The notes: generated by a model from the letters alone, not told the origin. A DNA stretch of 64,000 nucleotides from Branchiostoma belcheri (GCF_001625305.1 NW_017802935.1:4124872-4188871), one strand, 5' to 3'. Positions 12,742 through 24,760 are shown, numbered from the stretch's first letter. Program-made: numbers and translations.

Positions 12742-15287
12742 GAACTAAGCAATGGTAAAACCCTCCACCCACTCACTACCGGGTTATGCGTGTTGTGAAA
12801 ATATCTAGTAAAGAATCAAACATAGACTTCAAAGAACATGCGTTTAGACTGTTTATTGCCAGCATATTTACCTATAGACATGTACAGATATAATAAGAAG
12901 TTATAAAATTAGGGTTGAAGAATAGAAATTATGGTATTTTTTTAGGTCAATGACTTGTTTTGAAGCCGTTGTAAAAGAGTTAGAAAAAACATTGGGTTTC
13001 AAATTGAAGAGGTTCAAAACTTATGATAGTTCCGTTATTGATAAAGTATTTTGTACCAATTTTGGTACGATAACTTACGGCTGTTTTCCTCAAAACGTCA
13101 TCCTGATCATTAGCATAATCATAACCTTTTGATGTTTTGAACTGCGCGTATTTTTATCTGGGTACGTACGTTTGACGTTTTGTCACTTGGTCTAAAAGAT
13201 GTCATCGGCTTTTTGTTACCAAATCTGAGCAGGACACGACAGATTATAACTCATGACGTCATCCTACGTATGTCATCGTCTACTCCAAGCTAAAACGTCA
13301 CAAATCTCTGTTTTTTTCCAACGTTAATGTATATGTTTAACTGTAATGCCTATTGAAGTCATGCTCCTTTTCTGACACGATCGTGCCTTTAGTGATAGAT
13401 AGCATAGCTTGTTTGTCCAGAAAAACCCTTCTTCCCCCGAGTTTTTTACTCTTCCCCCTTCTGGATCAAACAATGTCATGGTCACAGAACACCCACGTCT
13501 ACTCTCCTATCAACAGTTTAACCTCCTCGTTGTTAGGACTGGTACAGGGTAATGATTACTACTTAGTCACTAAAAGCATGATGTCAGGACTCAATGTATG
13601 GTTTGTTTCTTGTGTCTGTAGTTTTGGCGTCGTGACGATGGGGACAACCGGTGTTTATGTATTACATACTGTTAGGACTACAAACGGTACCCTGACCATT
13701 ATCTATACTGTCAGAGATTTGTAAAGCGCCATTTCCCAACTCCATCCTCGCACGTAGTACCGTTAACAGCGCAACAAAAGTGGATCTGTTTTCTGTGAAG
13801 GAAACATGAAGAATACGGTCCCGTGACCGAGGAAATGTTCTCCAGGCAGGTGGACGCTCACAAGCATTTAAAGTACCGCCGAACAGGTGTAAAGCAAACC
13901 GTACACTATATCTACTTGGGGATCAAACATCTGGCCGCCATCCCAGATTTGGATGGTCATATGTGTCGAACCGACTTAGACAACACCAGAAATAAGTTTG
14001 GGGAAAATGGAGTTTTGCCAATTGGGTGTGAAGGAACGGAAGGATTGCTTTTCCATGCTGTGTAGTAATGATCACCCGCGCTAGATGTCGCTTTACAGCC
14101 ATTGGGTCCGACAAAACAAAAACGAACAAGATCTTCACAGTACCTGTCGTTCCATTTTCTGTCAATGGGAGGCGCTCGTGAGACGGTCGGTAACGTCGAC
14201 GGTCAGGTTTCAGCAGACGTCTCGACCAAGGATGGCTTGGCAACGTCACAGAAAAGGCTCGCGGAAGAGAAATTGTTGTACGAATCTCTAGCATTGCGAC
14301 ATCAGTGCTTAATTAAGTGTTAGTATTCGCTGTGTATTGTACAAAAGTACAGAGGTGTCTTGGTCAGATTTTTGTCGAACCGTCTTCGTCGTTTCTTCAG
14401 CACAGGTGGGCCAAGGTCCAAATCTGCACAAAGGTGGAACATGTAGAGAATGCAAGTCTCTCAGTGCTTTCTTTCTAGGATTCTTTTACAAAAATCTGAC
14501 AGGTAGAGCGAAACCGTAGCCCCTAACACCATCCTATACGCTACGGTTTCTAATAGTTTTACATGCCGTGCTTTTGGTCATAAGAGCGGAACCGATATAT
14601 GTATCCAACCCCCCACATACATGTCATGCCTGTCCCCTCATGCGATGGATCACCTAGTCTCTCATTCTACCACACACCTTGCGGGGGACCGACCGTTGTT
14701 TATGGTAAGGGGATGGGTATATGATCAAACTATTCTGAGCTTTTAATTCATCACAAAGTCCTTGACATACGGGAAATGACTGAGAATAAATGTTATGTAC
14801 AAAATGTGGCAACAATTTCCTCACGGGGAATGGAAAGAATCTACTATTTTAGGGGGGAAAGGGGTGGTTATAAAAGCAGAAATGAACCTCCCCTGGGGCT
14901 ACCTGCGCGGGAAAAACAGCAGAACTATGCGTCACCTTCCGACGACACTGTCTGATGTGTCAGAGTCGCGCCGCCAACAAAACAAAGCGGTGAAAGGCGC
15001 TAAGCTAGCAGAGATAATTCCGTTTTTGTGCCGGCCTGCCGACCCTTAACCCCAGGCAATGAGGTAGGTCGCACCTTGTGAGACGGCGCGATCTCACATC
15101 TTTCCTATCCTTGACATTAGTCTAAGCCATACCCAAGAGCAGAGACAGTGTTATTTTCTGAAATACCACATTTTTATTGATACAAAATGAATCAAATTTG
15201 TAAAATATAATCCAGTAACTGATTAGTGCCCCTCCATAAAGACCCATGTGCGTACTGTGGGAATGATGCCCACCTTAAGTGTGGATT
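12742..15287. other. Intergenic, no gene found
   Basis: Holds a full CRE palindrome at 13254. Open frames at 13353-13724 and 13923-14294 show no family features. A small hairpin built on ACCGTAGC/GCTACGGT lies near 14512-14550. Confidence 0.5.
13254..13261. promoter_or_regulatory. CRE palindrome TGACGTCA
   Basis: Exact CREB/ATF consensus octamer in the Wnt1-Wnt6 interval. One of four distinct sites there; function is inferred only. Confidence 0.35.
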
Positions 15288-15677
15288 CCAATAGACCCAT
15301 TCGACTTTCACGGATCGCATAAACTGCTTACGTCACATGGGGGCATTTTGAATAGAAACTACGTCACAGGGGGGACATTTCGAAAGTTCCTTTCACGGAT
15401 CGCATAAACTGCATACGTCACAGAACAAAATAATCTTAAATTGTTGTACGGAATGCTACCATACAAAGTTGGTGCCTGTTTTCCTGTCATTTCCGCATAT
15501 TTTACCGAGAAAATAGACACTTACCTATCATTTAGTAAAAAAACGATCTGCCAGGGGGGACACCGCGAGCGCAAGCCGCGTTCGACTTCAGCGTTCTAGA
15601 ACGACGTTCTTTCGAAATGTCCCCCCTGTGACGTAAGCAGTTTATGCGATCCATGAAAGTCGAATGGGTCTATTGGG
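15288..15677. mobile_element. MITE-like element with about 50-bp terminal inverted repeats
   Basis: The left end CCAATAGACCCATTCGACTT, continuing through CACGGATCGCATAAACTGC and TTACGTCACA, is matched in inverted order at 15628-15676. The interior carries a second copy of the CACGGATCGCATAAACTGC block near 15395-15425, so the element is also internally repeated. No clear target duplication was found. Confidence 0.75.
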
Positions 15678-15689
15678 ATAATTGCTGAA

Positions 15690-15875
15690 GATCCAGCTAA
15701 TTTTTTTGGCTCAAGGCAAAATAAAATTTAGATTTTAAGGCGCAAAATTGCCTTTTGTGTTCAGAAAAATAGTATAGATTCCAATAGGAGATTGGGGCAA
15801 TTTTTTGGTTCAATGCAAAAGAAAAATTGAGGTGCGAAATTGCTTTTTGGGATTCAGAAAAATAGTACCTACAGA
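15690..15875 (+). repeat. Imperfect tandem duplication
   Basis: Two diverged units share TTTTTTGG(C/T)TCAA(G/T)GCAAA, GCG(C/A)AA(A)ATTGC and TTCAGAAAAATAGTA, in the same order, about 100 bp apart. Confidence 0.6.
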
Positions 15876-16625
15876 ACTAGAACAACTTTTGAGTCTACCA
15901 TTAAAGGATGCGCACACTAAGTAAAAACGCAAGCGATGGAATTTAGACATCGTCCGAGTCTTACAGACATACTACCATTCACAGGGTAAGGGGAGTTTGA
16001 ATGAGTCACTTAAAATCTATAGATGTTTCTTTCTTTGGCTGTTCTTCGTCGTGATATGCCACAAGGTGAAGAGAGTCGTAAACTGAAATTACGGTTGCAC
16101 GACTTAACTTTCGATATATCGGTATGTATAACCGGTTTGGGGGTCAAGCAATGATATTGTCAGAAGTCAAACCAAAGGATATAGTGAAAAAGGTTTCTTT
16201 CGGTGGATGTCTTGTTGGTGACAAGACAAAGTAATTTGGCAAGGCAAAGCATTTTTTTTTAATTTTTCTTACTCAGGGTAAAACAGACCAAAGAAAGTCC
16301 AAAGGATTTCCATACGCCACTACTGTTTGAAGCTTTCCTTGTCCGGGTCAAGAATTCTCTTAAATCGTACATCGACTCACTACAAATCATTACCGTACGT
16401 TATTGTGGTCAGTTTATTTAAGAAACCGACTTGCATGTTACAAAAAGTCACATGAAATACGTCGGATTTTTACAATCACTGCAAGTATCCTTGACTATCC
16501 ATTAAGATAAAATGACAGTGATATATATGAAGATTTAAAATCTAGACATAAAACATCAATTGACATTTACAATCGTAACAATAATAGATTCATATTTACA
16601 GATTTGCATATAAAATCCTATACCA

Positions 16626-16895
16626 CTACGTAGAATGCTGAGACAATAACTTCAATGCACGTGGTATAAACGACTGTTCATGTCGCTTCGTTCTACTGAA
16701 AGAGGAACGTGGCTGTTTACTTCGTCTTAAGTTATATGTGCTTTGAGGCGGAACACATACAAAGTCATGCAGAGGGTTGTCTGTGTTATTTACGATATGT
16801 CGGATAGTGCTCAAAGTGGCAAGGTCTCGTCTCGAAGACAAAGAAGGCAGGGATTCAACAGGGATTCCTATAATCCTACAACAACGCTTCTGGGG
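16626..16895 (-). mobile_element. LINE reverse-transcriptase C-terminal fragment
   Basis: A minus-strand frame reads QKRCCRIIGIPVESLPSLSS, then LATLSTIRHIVNNTDNPLHD, YNLRRSKQPRSS and FIPRALKLLSQHS before a stop. The order (Q-R-R-C/A-x-R-I-I, L-x-x-R-R-x-L, NPLH, YNLR, F-I-P-R) is the usual C-terminus of non-LTR retrotransposon ORF2 proteins of the CR1/L2/Jockey type. The reverse-transcriptase catalytic core is absent, so this is a 5'-truncated copy with an intact tail. Confidence 0.7.
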
Positions 16896-17039
16896 CTGGG
16901 GTCCTGAAATAAAGAAAGACAAACAAATCTCTTCAAACACTTGGAACCCATGGAACTTTTACGAGCTTCCCATCTATCTTGAGCAAATACGGACATCTCT
17001 TTCTTAAGTTTCTTTTCCCGGGAAAGTTTGGTCAGTTTT

Positions 17040-17300
17040 TCATGACGTTAGTAACGCTTGACCTTTCAGAGAGTCCGATCCTAAAGCTGCTTCGTGTCCA
17101 CTCCAGCGTTCTTGCTTTGACAGTCCGGGCGTATGTCCCTTCACCTGGGAGAACGCGACCGAGCGAGAGTAAAGGGGGCCGGGCCTGCGCCATTTTGCCG
17201 CCCTTCTGCCAATGCGTTTGGCGGTACGAACAATCCTGCGGAGGCGAGAAGTCCATTGACTTGTCAGCGCCATTCACACAAGAAAGCTCGCCGCTCGGTT
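17040..17300. other. GC-rich, CpG-containing patch with YY1-like motif
   Basis: Contains GCGCCATTTTGCCGCCC, which includes the YY1 core CCATTTTG, in an otherwise AT-rich setting. It could mark a promoter or enhancer. No gene start was identified here. Confidence 0.3.
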
Positions 17301-18264
17301 TTTGTTTGCTGTGGTGGGATTATACTAGGAGAAAAAGTCAAAGTTTACTATTGCAGACGGTGTTGACTATGTTCAGCGAGTGTTTTTAAGTTGATTCGTA
17401 CAGCTCAAGCACTTTCTTTGTGGACAAGGAATTGGAGGCATTCTATAGAGGTACAATGGAGTGAAAAAGTCGGTTTTCTTACTGGAAAGGTTTTCAGGTG
17501 ACAGTACAGAGTTCTGTAAAGAACCTTTAGAAAGCGCAACACAAATGTTGGTACAAGAAGCAGAGTTTTCGCGCGGCGGGTTGCAGTTGCCACGGTTTTG
17601 TTGTCTGAAAGTTTCCTCAACATCTCGCGTGATGTTACGAGACCTACGTAAAGTGACAATTACATGTATTTCAAAATCAAAGATTGAATCGCAGATCATC
17701 GGACATGCTTAAAAAGTTGACCAACTTTGTCGTTTCCTATGTCGTGCAGTATACGCGTAGTGGTACAGGACACACGCTCTGTATCACATGAGGCGACAAG
17801 TGGAAAAGATTTCTATTAAACCGAAGGTCAACAAAACAAAGCGATCTCAACAAGCCATTTTTCTGCTCCGATGCAGAATTGATGCTATTATATTCGGTCG
17901 TAACTTAAATTATCTTACGTATATCTTGGTAGAAAATCTTTTCTACTCATCAGTTGCTTGCTTGATGCATTGGCTACTTGAAAAGTTGTTGAAAAGCGTT
18001 ATAACTCTGTATCTTAGGCTGATGTTTTTGCAGTAAAAGTTTAAGGTTATGTTTATATTTTGTTGTTGGCAGGACTAGAAGGTCTTGATCAACATGGCGT
18101 CCATGTGCCATGCGACCAAGAAGAAAAATGGCGGGAAAAAGGCGACCACCTGTCGTCTGACAATGGTGTCTGTCCAAGGTGAGTTTCCTGTGCCGTACGT
18201 GGGACATTAGGGCTGAACTCGTCCTTGCTTCCGGGGCTGGGGTCCTATCTGGTGTCGGTATCTC

Positions 18265-18272
18265 TGACGTCA
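18265..18272. promoter_or_regulatory. CRE palindrome TGACGTCA
   Basis: Exact CREB/ATF octamer at the upstream edge of the CpG-rich patch 18270-18580, about 310 bp before the candidate distal Wnt6 first exon. Confidence 0.4.
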
Positions 18273-18579
18273 TGGCCCCAGTCATCAGTCATGTAAAACA
18301 CGTCTGCGACCCACCCCTGCGCCCCCCTCCCCACCGCCGGTCAGGCCCACAGAATGCCAGCAGAAAACACCCGGAGCGCGGGAACCGTCGCACGGGGCGG
18401 GCTGGCCGAGAACTTCCGGAGAGAGACCACGGCGTCTGTAATTACCGCCCGCCAGGTTTGACCATGTCCCGTACGCGACGGCAGTTGGAAACCCCGCAAT
18501 CTGGTTGGCAGGACGACACAAAAGTGTTGCTCACTTTTCCTCAGACCGCAGCAGAGCCGGACGCCTGAAAAGTTTCGCC
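18270..18579 (+). promoter_or_regulatory. CpG-rich candidate distal promoter/5' leader
   Basis: GC-rich with many CpGs, between AT-rich flanks, ending at a GCCATGG start context. It has the composition of a CpG-type promoter. Its link to Wnt6 rests on the in-phase exon that follows. Confidence 0.35.
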
Positions 18580-18608
18580 ATGGACATAGTTCTGGCCGTC
18601 ATCTTACT
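18580..18608 (+). CDS. Candidate distal alternative first exon of Wnt6
   Basis: An ATG in a strong context (CGCCATGG) opens MDIVLAVILL, almost wholly hydrophobic, and ends two bases into a codon at a consensus donor GTAAGT (18609). Spliced to Wnt6 exon 2 (26756) it would read MDIVLAVILLAVGSPLVMD, giving a 327-residue form. It lies downstream of a CpG-rich patch. It could instead belong to another transcript or be chance: it is short, lacks a basic n-region, and no transcript evidence is available. Confidence 0.3.
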
Positions 18609-18957
18609 GTAAGTTCAACTCCTGTCTACTTCTACCTTCTAACTTCTGTCTCAGTTACCGCGCACGCCAAGGCAGGTTCACTAACTTTGTAGCTGCAGGC
18701 TTAGGCGACTTGTTTACAACAAGGATACTTTATGACAAATTAAAATTTGGCGTGATCGTATCTCATAACCAGGTGTTATGATCTTAAAAAGTTCAACAGT
18801 GTTTCTGGAGAAGTTAGGCAGCTTTCTCTGTTGCCACAAGTGGGAAACAGTGCCAGTAGGTACTTTGTAGAGTGTATTATATCGTGGTTATAACCGTAGG
18901 ATATATCAGGAGTGTAGATCAACTCCCTTTCGGGCTGTTGGTCGCAAACTCACTGTA

Positions 18958-19040
18958 CTAGTTGTGGCAAGAATGTCGGAGAACCATCCCTCCCGGGTGT
19001 TTTGGGGTCATGGGTTCGACTCCCAAATTATGCCGAAACA
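18958..19040 (+). repeat. Possible tRNA-related repeat
   Basis: Contains a good B-box, GGGTTCGACTCCC, at about 19012 and a weak A-box-like GTGGCAAGAATGTC upstream. No cloverleaf can be folded with confidence, so a SINE fragment is more likely than a tRNA gene. Confidence 0.3.
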
Positions 19041-20582
19041 CGTGGCAAGGTCCCAGGTATGGTTATCATGGGACAGAAAACAAAATTCTTTACGGGACGA
19101 CTTTATCGAAATCTTCGCAAACACGAGAAAAATCGAGATGTCATAGTTTTTAATCTGAATTGTTCAATGACTTGCCCAGAGGGTTTGTTCTACTAGCTTT
19201 GTGTGTGAAACGTGAACCAAGTACACATGTACACACACAGAAAACGACAAGACAATACTAGGAATTCGTGGAGAATGCCTGTGGGGTGTTTTGGGACCTG
19301 TACTCTAAAACTGTTGCCCGAACCAAACGGTAAATGCCCTCCTCGCGCCAGTGACCAAACGCCTGCGTCCAACTACAAACAACAACATCACAACAAACTA
19401 TTTTTAGAAGTTTTCGATTGTCATCGGAGTTTTTCAACAACCAAGTAACAACAGCAGGCATAGTTAACTTATTGCCAAGCTTTGCGACCATACTTCCAGG
19501 GTACAGTATTGTATAAGAGTCAAACTCAGTAATACATAGAGAGCAAAATTTCTCTAAAATTGGTAAGACATTGTTCAAATGTATTGGTTCTTTGATGTCC
19601 AACTTCCTAACACTTGAAGAAGTGTATACTGGCGAATAGCAGTATTTTGGCATGTTTGTCGTTGTAAATAGGATTTAGAAGATATAGCTTTGTTAGAATA
19701 CATTACACTTGATCCGATAGTTCTTGATAATGTATATTAGAGGTTTTGGTATCATAATTGTTGGCAGCTGTGGAGAGAAGAGGAAAATTAGTCTGAGCTA
19801 TCTTCAGACGTGGTTGTTTTTACCTGTAACTACAGTCCGCTATGTTATCACTAGATCTGCACCTCGGGCGCTCACTCTGTGATCATGCCAAAAATATGGA
19901 CGGCCAAAAACAAACCCATAATCATCACCATCATCTCACGACTTAACGACTTACGGCAGGTATTTTGCGACAGGTGTGCGTGTGAAGTCGTCCTGTTTTC
20001 GGCATTGTGTCCCCGCATTTGGGGAACAACACACTTACAATGGACGCCGTTTAGCTTCTTATCATACGCACCATCATAAGTGGATAATTTCTATAAATGC
20101 GGATGAAGCATGTCTAAATGAGACTTGTTTAAGCGCTCTTTTGAACAGGCCTGGGAACTGATCGGAGATATAGAGCCTGGGGTAGCGTTTGTTTCAGAGG
20201 TGTGGAGAGGACACTGTTGAACAATGTAGCCGGGACATGTACCCTTGTATTAGCGTCGCCGGCTAGGGTTAAACTCTATCATTACAGTCCCGCTCTTTTC
20301 TACACGTAATGGTGAAAATATGGGAACTGTGCAGGCTTTTCAAAGGCACCCTGTGGGGCGAATCGTCGCGACTTTTGCACAATACTAGTGATCACAGGAA
20401 TGAAAGTGTGAAGCGTTGCTGTTTTGGTGGCTGTTGGCGACTGGAAAAGGCAAGGAGGTGAATGACCTAACATGTACAAGTCACTGACTTCAAAATTATC
20501 ACACTTTGAGACGACACAGAAACTGACAGAGTGACCGAAGGGCTCAAGAAATAGTTTTCTGTCACAACTGGAACTTTTCATA
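19041..20582. other. Intergenic, nothing recognised
   Basis: No coding similarity, repeats with clear ends or RNA genes were seen. Confidence 0.5.
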
Positions 20583-21732
20583 TTTACCAGGATGCTTGCT
20601 TGATGCAAAGCACCTTAACATCTTATTTCAAGATGACGATATTGGAATATACAAGGGAGAACGGAAATTAATTTTGCGTACTTTTCCAACCTGGTTACCA
20701 GAACTATTTCAGCTGCCGAGTCCTTTTCGTCCTGTACGCAACTAGAGAAGAGGACGAAAGAGACTCGAATGCTAATATATGTTTGGTAATCGTGTTCAGT
20801 TTTCTGGTGTAGCCTTCATAGAAAGGTGTTAGAGGACTCAAAACAATGGGCTTCACACTGTACGATGGGAAAACCCCTGTAAGACCAAGTGAACTGTGTG
20901 TCTGCTCTGTAAATCTACCGTGATAGTTATCCCGGAACAACATGAGCCATTTAAGATTCCCCTGTCATCGTTAAGGTTGCCACTGTCACTGTCTTTCTCA
21001 CAGCAGCTAGTGTGCAATCCAGAAACACATAAACTTCATCGCAATACATGATTTAAAGGCATTATGAACACAGCTTTGTTAACGGTTGCGTTGAGGGAGA
21101 TTGCTTGATTCGAAAATAATACCAAAGTTCTCTAGATCTTTGTTAAGCTTTAGAGATAGATGAAAACGCCTTTAGTCACCATGAGTCATTTCCTCACTAC
21201 TCATTTCATAGCTAACCTTTGATGTGAAAGCAATTGGTCTTAAAGTATTAACCACGCAAAAAAGGATAGCCACAAAACTCTTATCGTTACGTCATCCTAA
21301 TATAGCCTTTCCTGTCTAGTTCTAACCTTCGGCAATTATAGTTGATGCGCAGGCCTGAACTCGTGACGTCATCATGGGAGTGACATTCACAACTTTGATT
21401 GGACAAAATTTGAAATTCGAACCGTTACAATATTCTCTCCAATCTTGCAAGAAAAAAAAGCCCGGCCCCGACGCTTTGCCAAAAAATTCTCCTTACGTCA
21501 AACAAGTCTACGTCATCGCCTATATGTATTCCTAAATGGATTTTCCTGCTAGAAATCGCATTGCGTCAAGAAGACCCTTCTTGTTCACTGGGTCACACAA
21601 TGTTATTTTCGGTCGGTGCTCGCTGTCACTCGCACTCACTCCTGAAAAAACAGAAAATCTTATAGAACGCATTGTTCAGAGGTCTGAAACATTTTGCTAT
21701 TAAGGACCACGTATACTACATGTAGTAGTTAT
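20583..21732 (+). repeat. Duplicated block, copy 1 (left of gap)
   Basis: Starts TTTACCAGGATGCTTGC and ends GTAGTAGTTAT immediately before the Ns. It matches 21753-23236 with scattered substitutions and indels, including a roughly 90-bp segment near 21058-21147 that is missing from copy 2. It lacks the transposon at 22243. Confidence 0.9.
21364..21371. promoter_or_regulatory. CRE palindrome TGACGTCA (duplicated block copy 1)
   Basis: Exact octamer, also present in copy 2 at 22868-22875. If the duplication is an assembly artefact these are one site. Confidence 0.35.
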
Positions 21733-21752
21733 NNNNNNNNNNNNNNNNNNNN
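21733..21752. other. Assembly gap of 20 Ns
   Basis: A run of 20 undetermined bases. Copy 1 of the duplicated block ends at the last base before it and copy 2 starts at the first base after it. Confidence 0.99.
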
Positions 21753-22242
21753 TTTACCAGGATGCTTGCCTGATATAAAGCACCTTAACATCTTATTTCA
21801 AGATGACGATATTGGAATATAACGGAAATTAATGTTGCGTACTTTTCCAACCTGGTTACCAGAACTATTTCAGCTGCCGAGTCCTTTTCGTCCTGTACGC
21901 AACTAGAGAAGAGGACGAAAGAGACTCGAATGCTAATATATGTTTGGTAATCGTGTTCAGTTTTCTGGTGTAGCCTTCATAGAAAGGGGTTAGAGGACTC
22001 AATACAATGGGCTTCACACTATACGATGGGAAAACCCCTGTAAGACCAAGTGAACTGCGTGTCTGCTCTGTAAACCTACCGTGATAGTTATCCCGGAACA
22101 ACATGAGCCATTAAGATTCCCCTGTCATCGTTAAGGTTGCCACTGTCACTGTCTTTCTCACAGCAGCTAGTGTGCAATCCACACGGGATACACATAAAAT
22201 TCATCGCAAAACATGATTTAGAGATCGATGAAAACGCCATTA

Positions 22243-22638
22243 GGCCATGTTGATTTGATTATATGGATGACATCCTCTGGGAGTCCCAAAACTGATGCGC
22301 GCGTGCGAATAAAAAAAAAGTTTTGCAAAAAAAAAGTTGCTTTCATTATGAAATCTGCGTGGTCATGAAGGTTGAAAAAATGACACAGAGTATGGTTTGG
22401 TGAATAATCTACTCTTTAAATTCATTTCTTTTTACATTTTCGTCTTTTTTGTTTGATTTTGGCATTTTGCGACATTGGTATCATTTTTGAATATTCTTTT
22501 TGCAACTTACGGTATATATTTGCTCATTTTGCAACTGTTTTGTACGATTTACAGTATGGTTGAAAACTTTTTTTTTTGGAAACGGCCGAAAATTCATGCG
22601 CGCGCGGATGTCATCCATATAATCAAATCAACATGGCC
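22243..22638. mobile_element. PIF/Harbinger-like MITE, copy 1, TTA target duplication
   Basis: Terminal inverted repeats of over 30 bp start GGCCATGTTGATTTGATTAT and continue to ATGGATGACATCC. They are flanked by TTA at 22240-22242 and 22639-22641. The corresponding empty site in copy 1 of the duplicated block has one TTA (GCCTTTAGTCACC). The 396-bp interior has no transposase. Three-base TWA duplications and GGCC ends fit PIF/Harbinger derivatives. Confidence 0.85.
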
Positions 22639-22867
22639 TTAGATACCATGAGTCATTTAGCACTTTGACTCTGAGAGGCGGATAGTTTACCGTTTCCTCA
22701 CCACTCCTTTCATAGCTAACCTTTGATGTGAAAGCAATAGGTCTTAAAGTATTAACCACGCAAAAAAGGATAGCCACAAAACTCTAATCGTTACGTCATC
22801 CTAATGTAGGCTTTCCTGTCCAGTTCTAACCTTCGGCAATTATAGTTGATGCGCATGCCTGAACTCG

Positions 22868-22875
22868 TGACGTCA
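22868..22875. promoter_or_regulatory. CRE palindrome TGACGTCA (duplicated block copy 2)
   Basis: Exact octamer, allelic counterpart of the site at 21364. Confidence 0.35.
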
Positions 22876-23231
22876 TCATGGGAGTGACATTCACAACTTT
22901 GATTGGACAAAATTTGAAATTCGAACCGTTACAATATTCTCTCCAAGCTTGCAAGAAAAAAAAGCCCGGCCCTGACGCTTTGCCAAAAAATTCTCCTTAC
23001 GTCAAACAAGTCTACGTCATCGCCAATATGTATTCCTAAAGGGATTTTCCTGCTAGAAATCGCATTGCGTCAAGAAGACCCTTCTTGTTCACTGGGTCAC
23101 ACATATTATTTTCGGTCGGTGCTCGCTGTCACTCCCACTCACTCCTGAAAAAACAAGAAAAATCTTATAGAACGCATTGTTCAGAGGTCTGAAACATTTT
23201 GCTATTAAGGACCACGTATACTACTGTAGTA

Positions 23232-23266
23232 GTTATCAAGGCAACGCCTATAGTTACCATGGCAAC
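23232..23266. promoter_or_regulatory. Paired RFX X-box motifs
   Basis: GTTATCAAGGCAAC (23232-23245) and GTTACCATGGCAAC (23253-23266) lie 7 bp apart. The second fits the RFX consensus GTNRCC-N(0-3)-RGYAAC exactly and the first with one change. They sit about 1.7 kb upstream of the canonical Wnt6 ATG. Binding is inferred. Confidence 0.4.
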
Positions 23267-24760
23267 GCCTATACTCAAACTGAAGAAATTCATGAAAAAT
23301 CAAGTCTGTGAAAAATGTTCTGGAAAACGTGAATGTCAAGCAGATAATTTCTCCCCTGATGTTTTCAGATGTTATGATAACTTTCAGAGTCTTTTTACGT
23401 ATATATGTTATAATAGTGAAAGTGTTTCAATTTTGTTGACACCACAAAAGATAAAGTGTATACACAAAGACCTTACGCGCTCAGTCTGTAAAAGCTGTGC
23501 GATGTCAGACTTCCTTATTTGAGGTCCTCAGAAAGACCAGGACGTTCTGTATGCAGTAGATCTGTACCTATTGTTCCCCAAAAGGGCGACCAATAGCCGC
23601 ATACAGTACTCTATAGGGAGGACCCGTGTCTGCAAACATGGCCAGGGTTTCCGCCGGGTTGGATCTGAAGGGTTTGGAGAGCTTGGGAAAATAAACCCAC
23701 GCGACCAGCGCAAACACGGCTTATCCTAACTCTCAGCCATGGTCTTAAAAGTTAAAGGCATCGAGTGCGATTTCAGGGCAGCAAAACTGGACATATTCTG
23801 AACAAGGCAATTTCTTAGTGATTTTGACACATACTGCTTCACATTAGCACATTTAAGATTTAAAATATTTGACAATATCGCTTAAAGCGAATGTTAAGGT
23901 GTCGCTACATCCCCTGTGTCTGGTGAAGAGGTATAAAATCCAGTCATATTATACTGGGTAGTGAGTTGCTGTTATAGGCCTTTCATTGAAGATCCATAAA
24001 ACAGGTAATAGAAAAGGTTTAGCTAATTTATGTCTTGTCAAATTAGAGAATGACTCTTCAGCTATTTAGAGCTATTCTTTTGTGAAGTCAGGTCGTCAGT
24101 ATTCGTTAGATCTCGGTCTGTTTGGCACTTTGATTCGGTAGCCTGACGTCACGGTCGCCATGTTTGTTCTTCAATATGGCAGGTCCTGGAGGGCAAAGGT
24201 CAAGTTTGCCCCCTGCTTATCACCATAATGTCCGACACACTGTAGTGGACAGCGGGTACAACACTGCAGCACCGCAGGGCGTTCTTTGTGCAGGACAAAG
24301 CTGTCATGACCGTGGGAGAACTGAATTATAAACAGCAAAGGCTGCAAAAGAGCTGTGTCCCTCCAATCCGCAGTGTCACCCCCGTCTGTCAAAGCGTGTC
24401 AGCGGTTCTATGGCTGCTAACGTCCCGGTACGGTCTGCCCTTTCCAGAGGCATTGTCCACGGAACATGCTCCGCCTTAAATCGTGTCTCCCGCCGACGAA
24501 AAACTCCGCCTAAGTCCCCACCAATTGTCATTCCGGCATTGAACACCGGTTTTAATAGATTGATCTCCGTAGAATCGCCAGACTTTGGTTGCCTTTGGGA
24601 ATTCTGATGCTTTAAGATGAATTGGACAGGAAATCTATTAGGAGCCAAACCGTTACCGCTTGGAAACTGGGAACATGCTATAAGTTCAATTTTCTCGGCC
24701 AAGTAGCCGCCTCGATGACGTATAGACCCACAAAGTGATTGACACGTCGTTGCCCATTCA
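23267..24760. other. Intergenic upstream of Wnt6
   Basis: No gene recognised. A CRE palindrome lies at 24144 and the region becomes GC-richer toward Wnt6. Open frames here show no domain signature. Confidence 0.5.
24144..24151. promoter_or_regulatory. CRE palindrome TGACGTCA
   Basis: Exact CREB/ATF octamer about 830 bp upstream of the canonical Wnt6 ATG. Confidence 0.4.

Larger units (their letters stand above)
21753..23236 (+). repeat. Duplicated block, copy 2 (right of gap)
   Basis: Near-identical restart of 20583-21732, with an extra 396-bp transposon (22243-22638) and a short extra segment near 22660-22695. The ends coincide with the gap, as expected when two contigs that overlap through divergent haplotypes are left unmerged. 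Confidence 0.9.

Noticed and set aside
13353-13724. 123-codon plus-strand frame
   Set aside because: No ATG at the start of the open region, no recognisable motif and AT-rich surroundings; treated as chance.
18094-18178. ATG exon-like segment MASMCHATKKK... ending at GTGAGT
   Set aside because: It ends one base into a codon, so it cannot join Wnt6 exon 2 in frame, and it is basic rather than hydrophobic. It may still be untranslated leader.
20704-22104. Two nearly identical 79-codon minus-strand frames
   Set aside because: They are the same frame in the two copies of the haplotype duplication; no family features, and preservation is explained by recent allelic origin.
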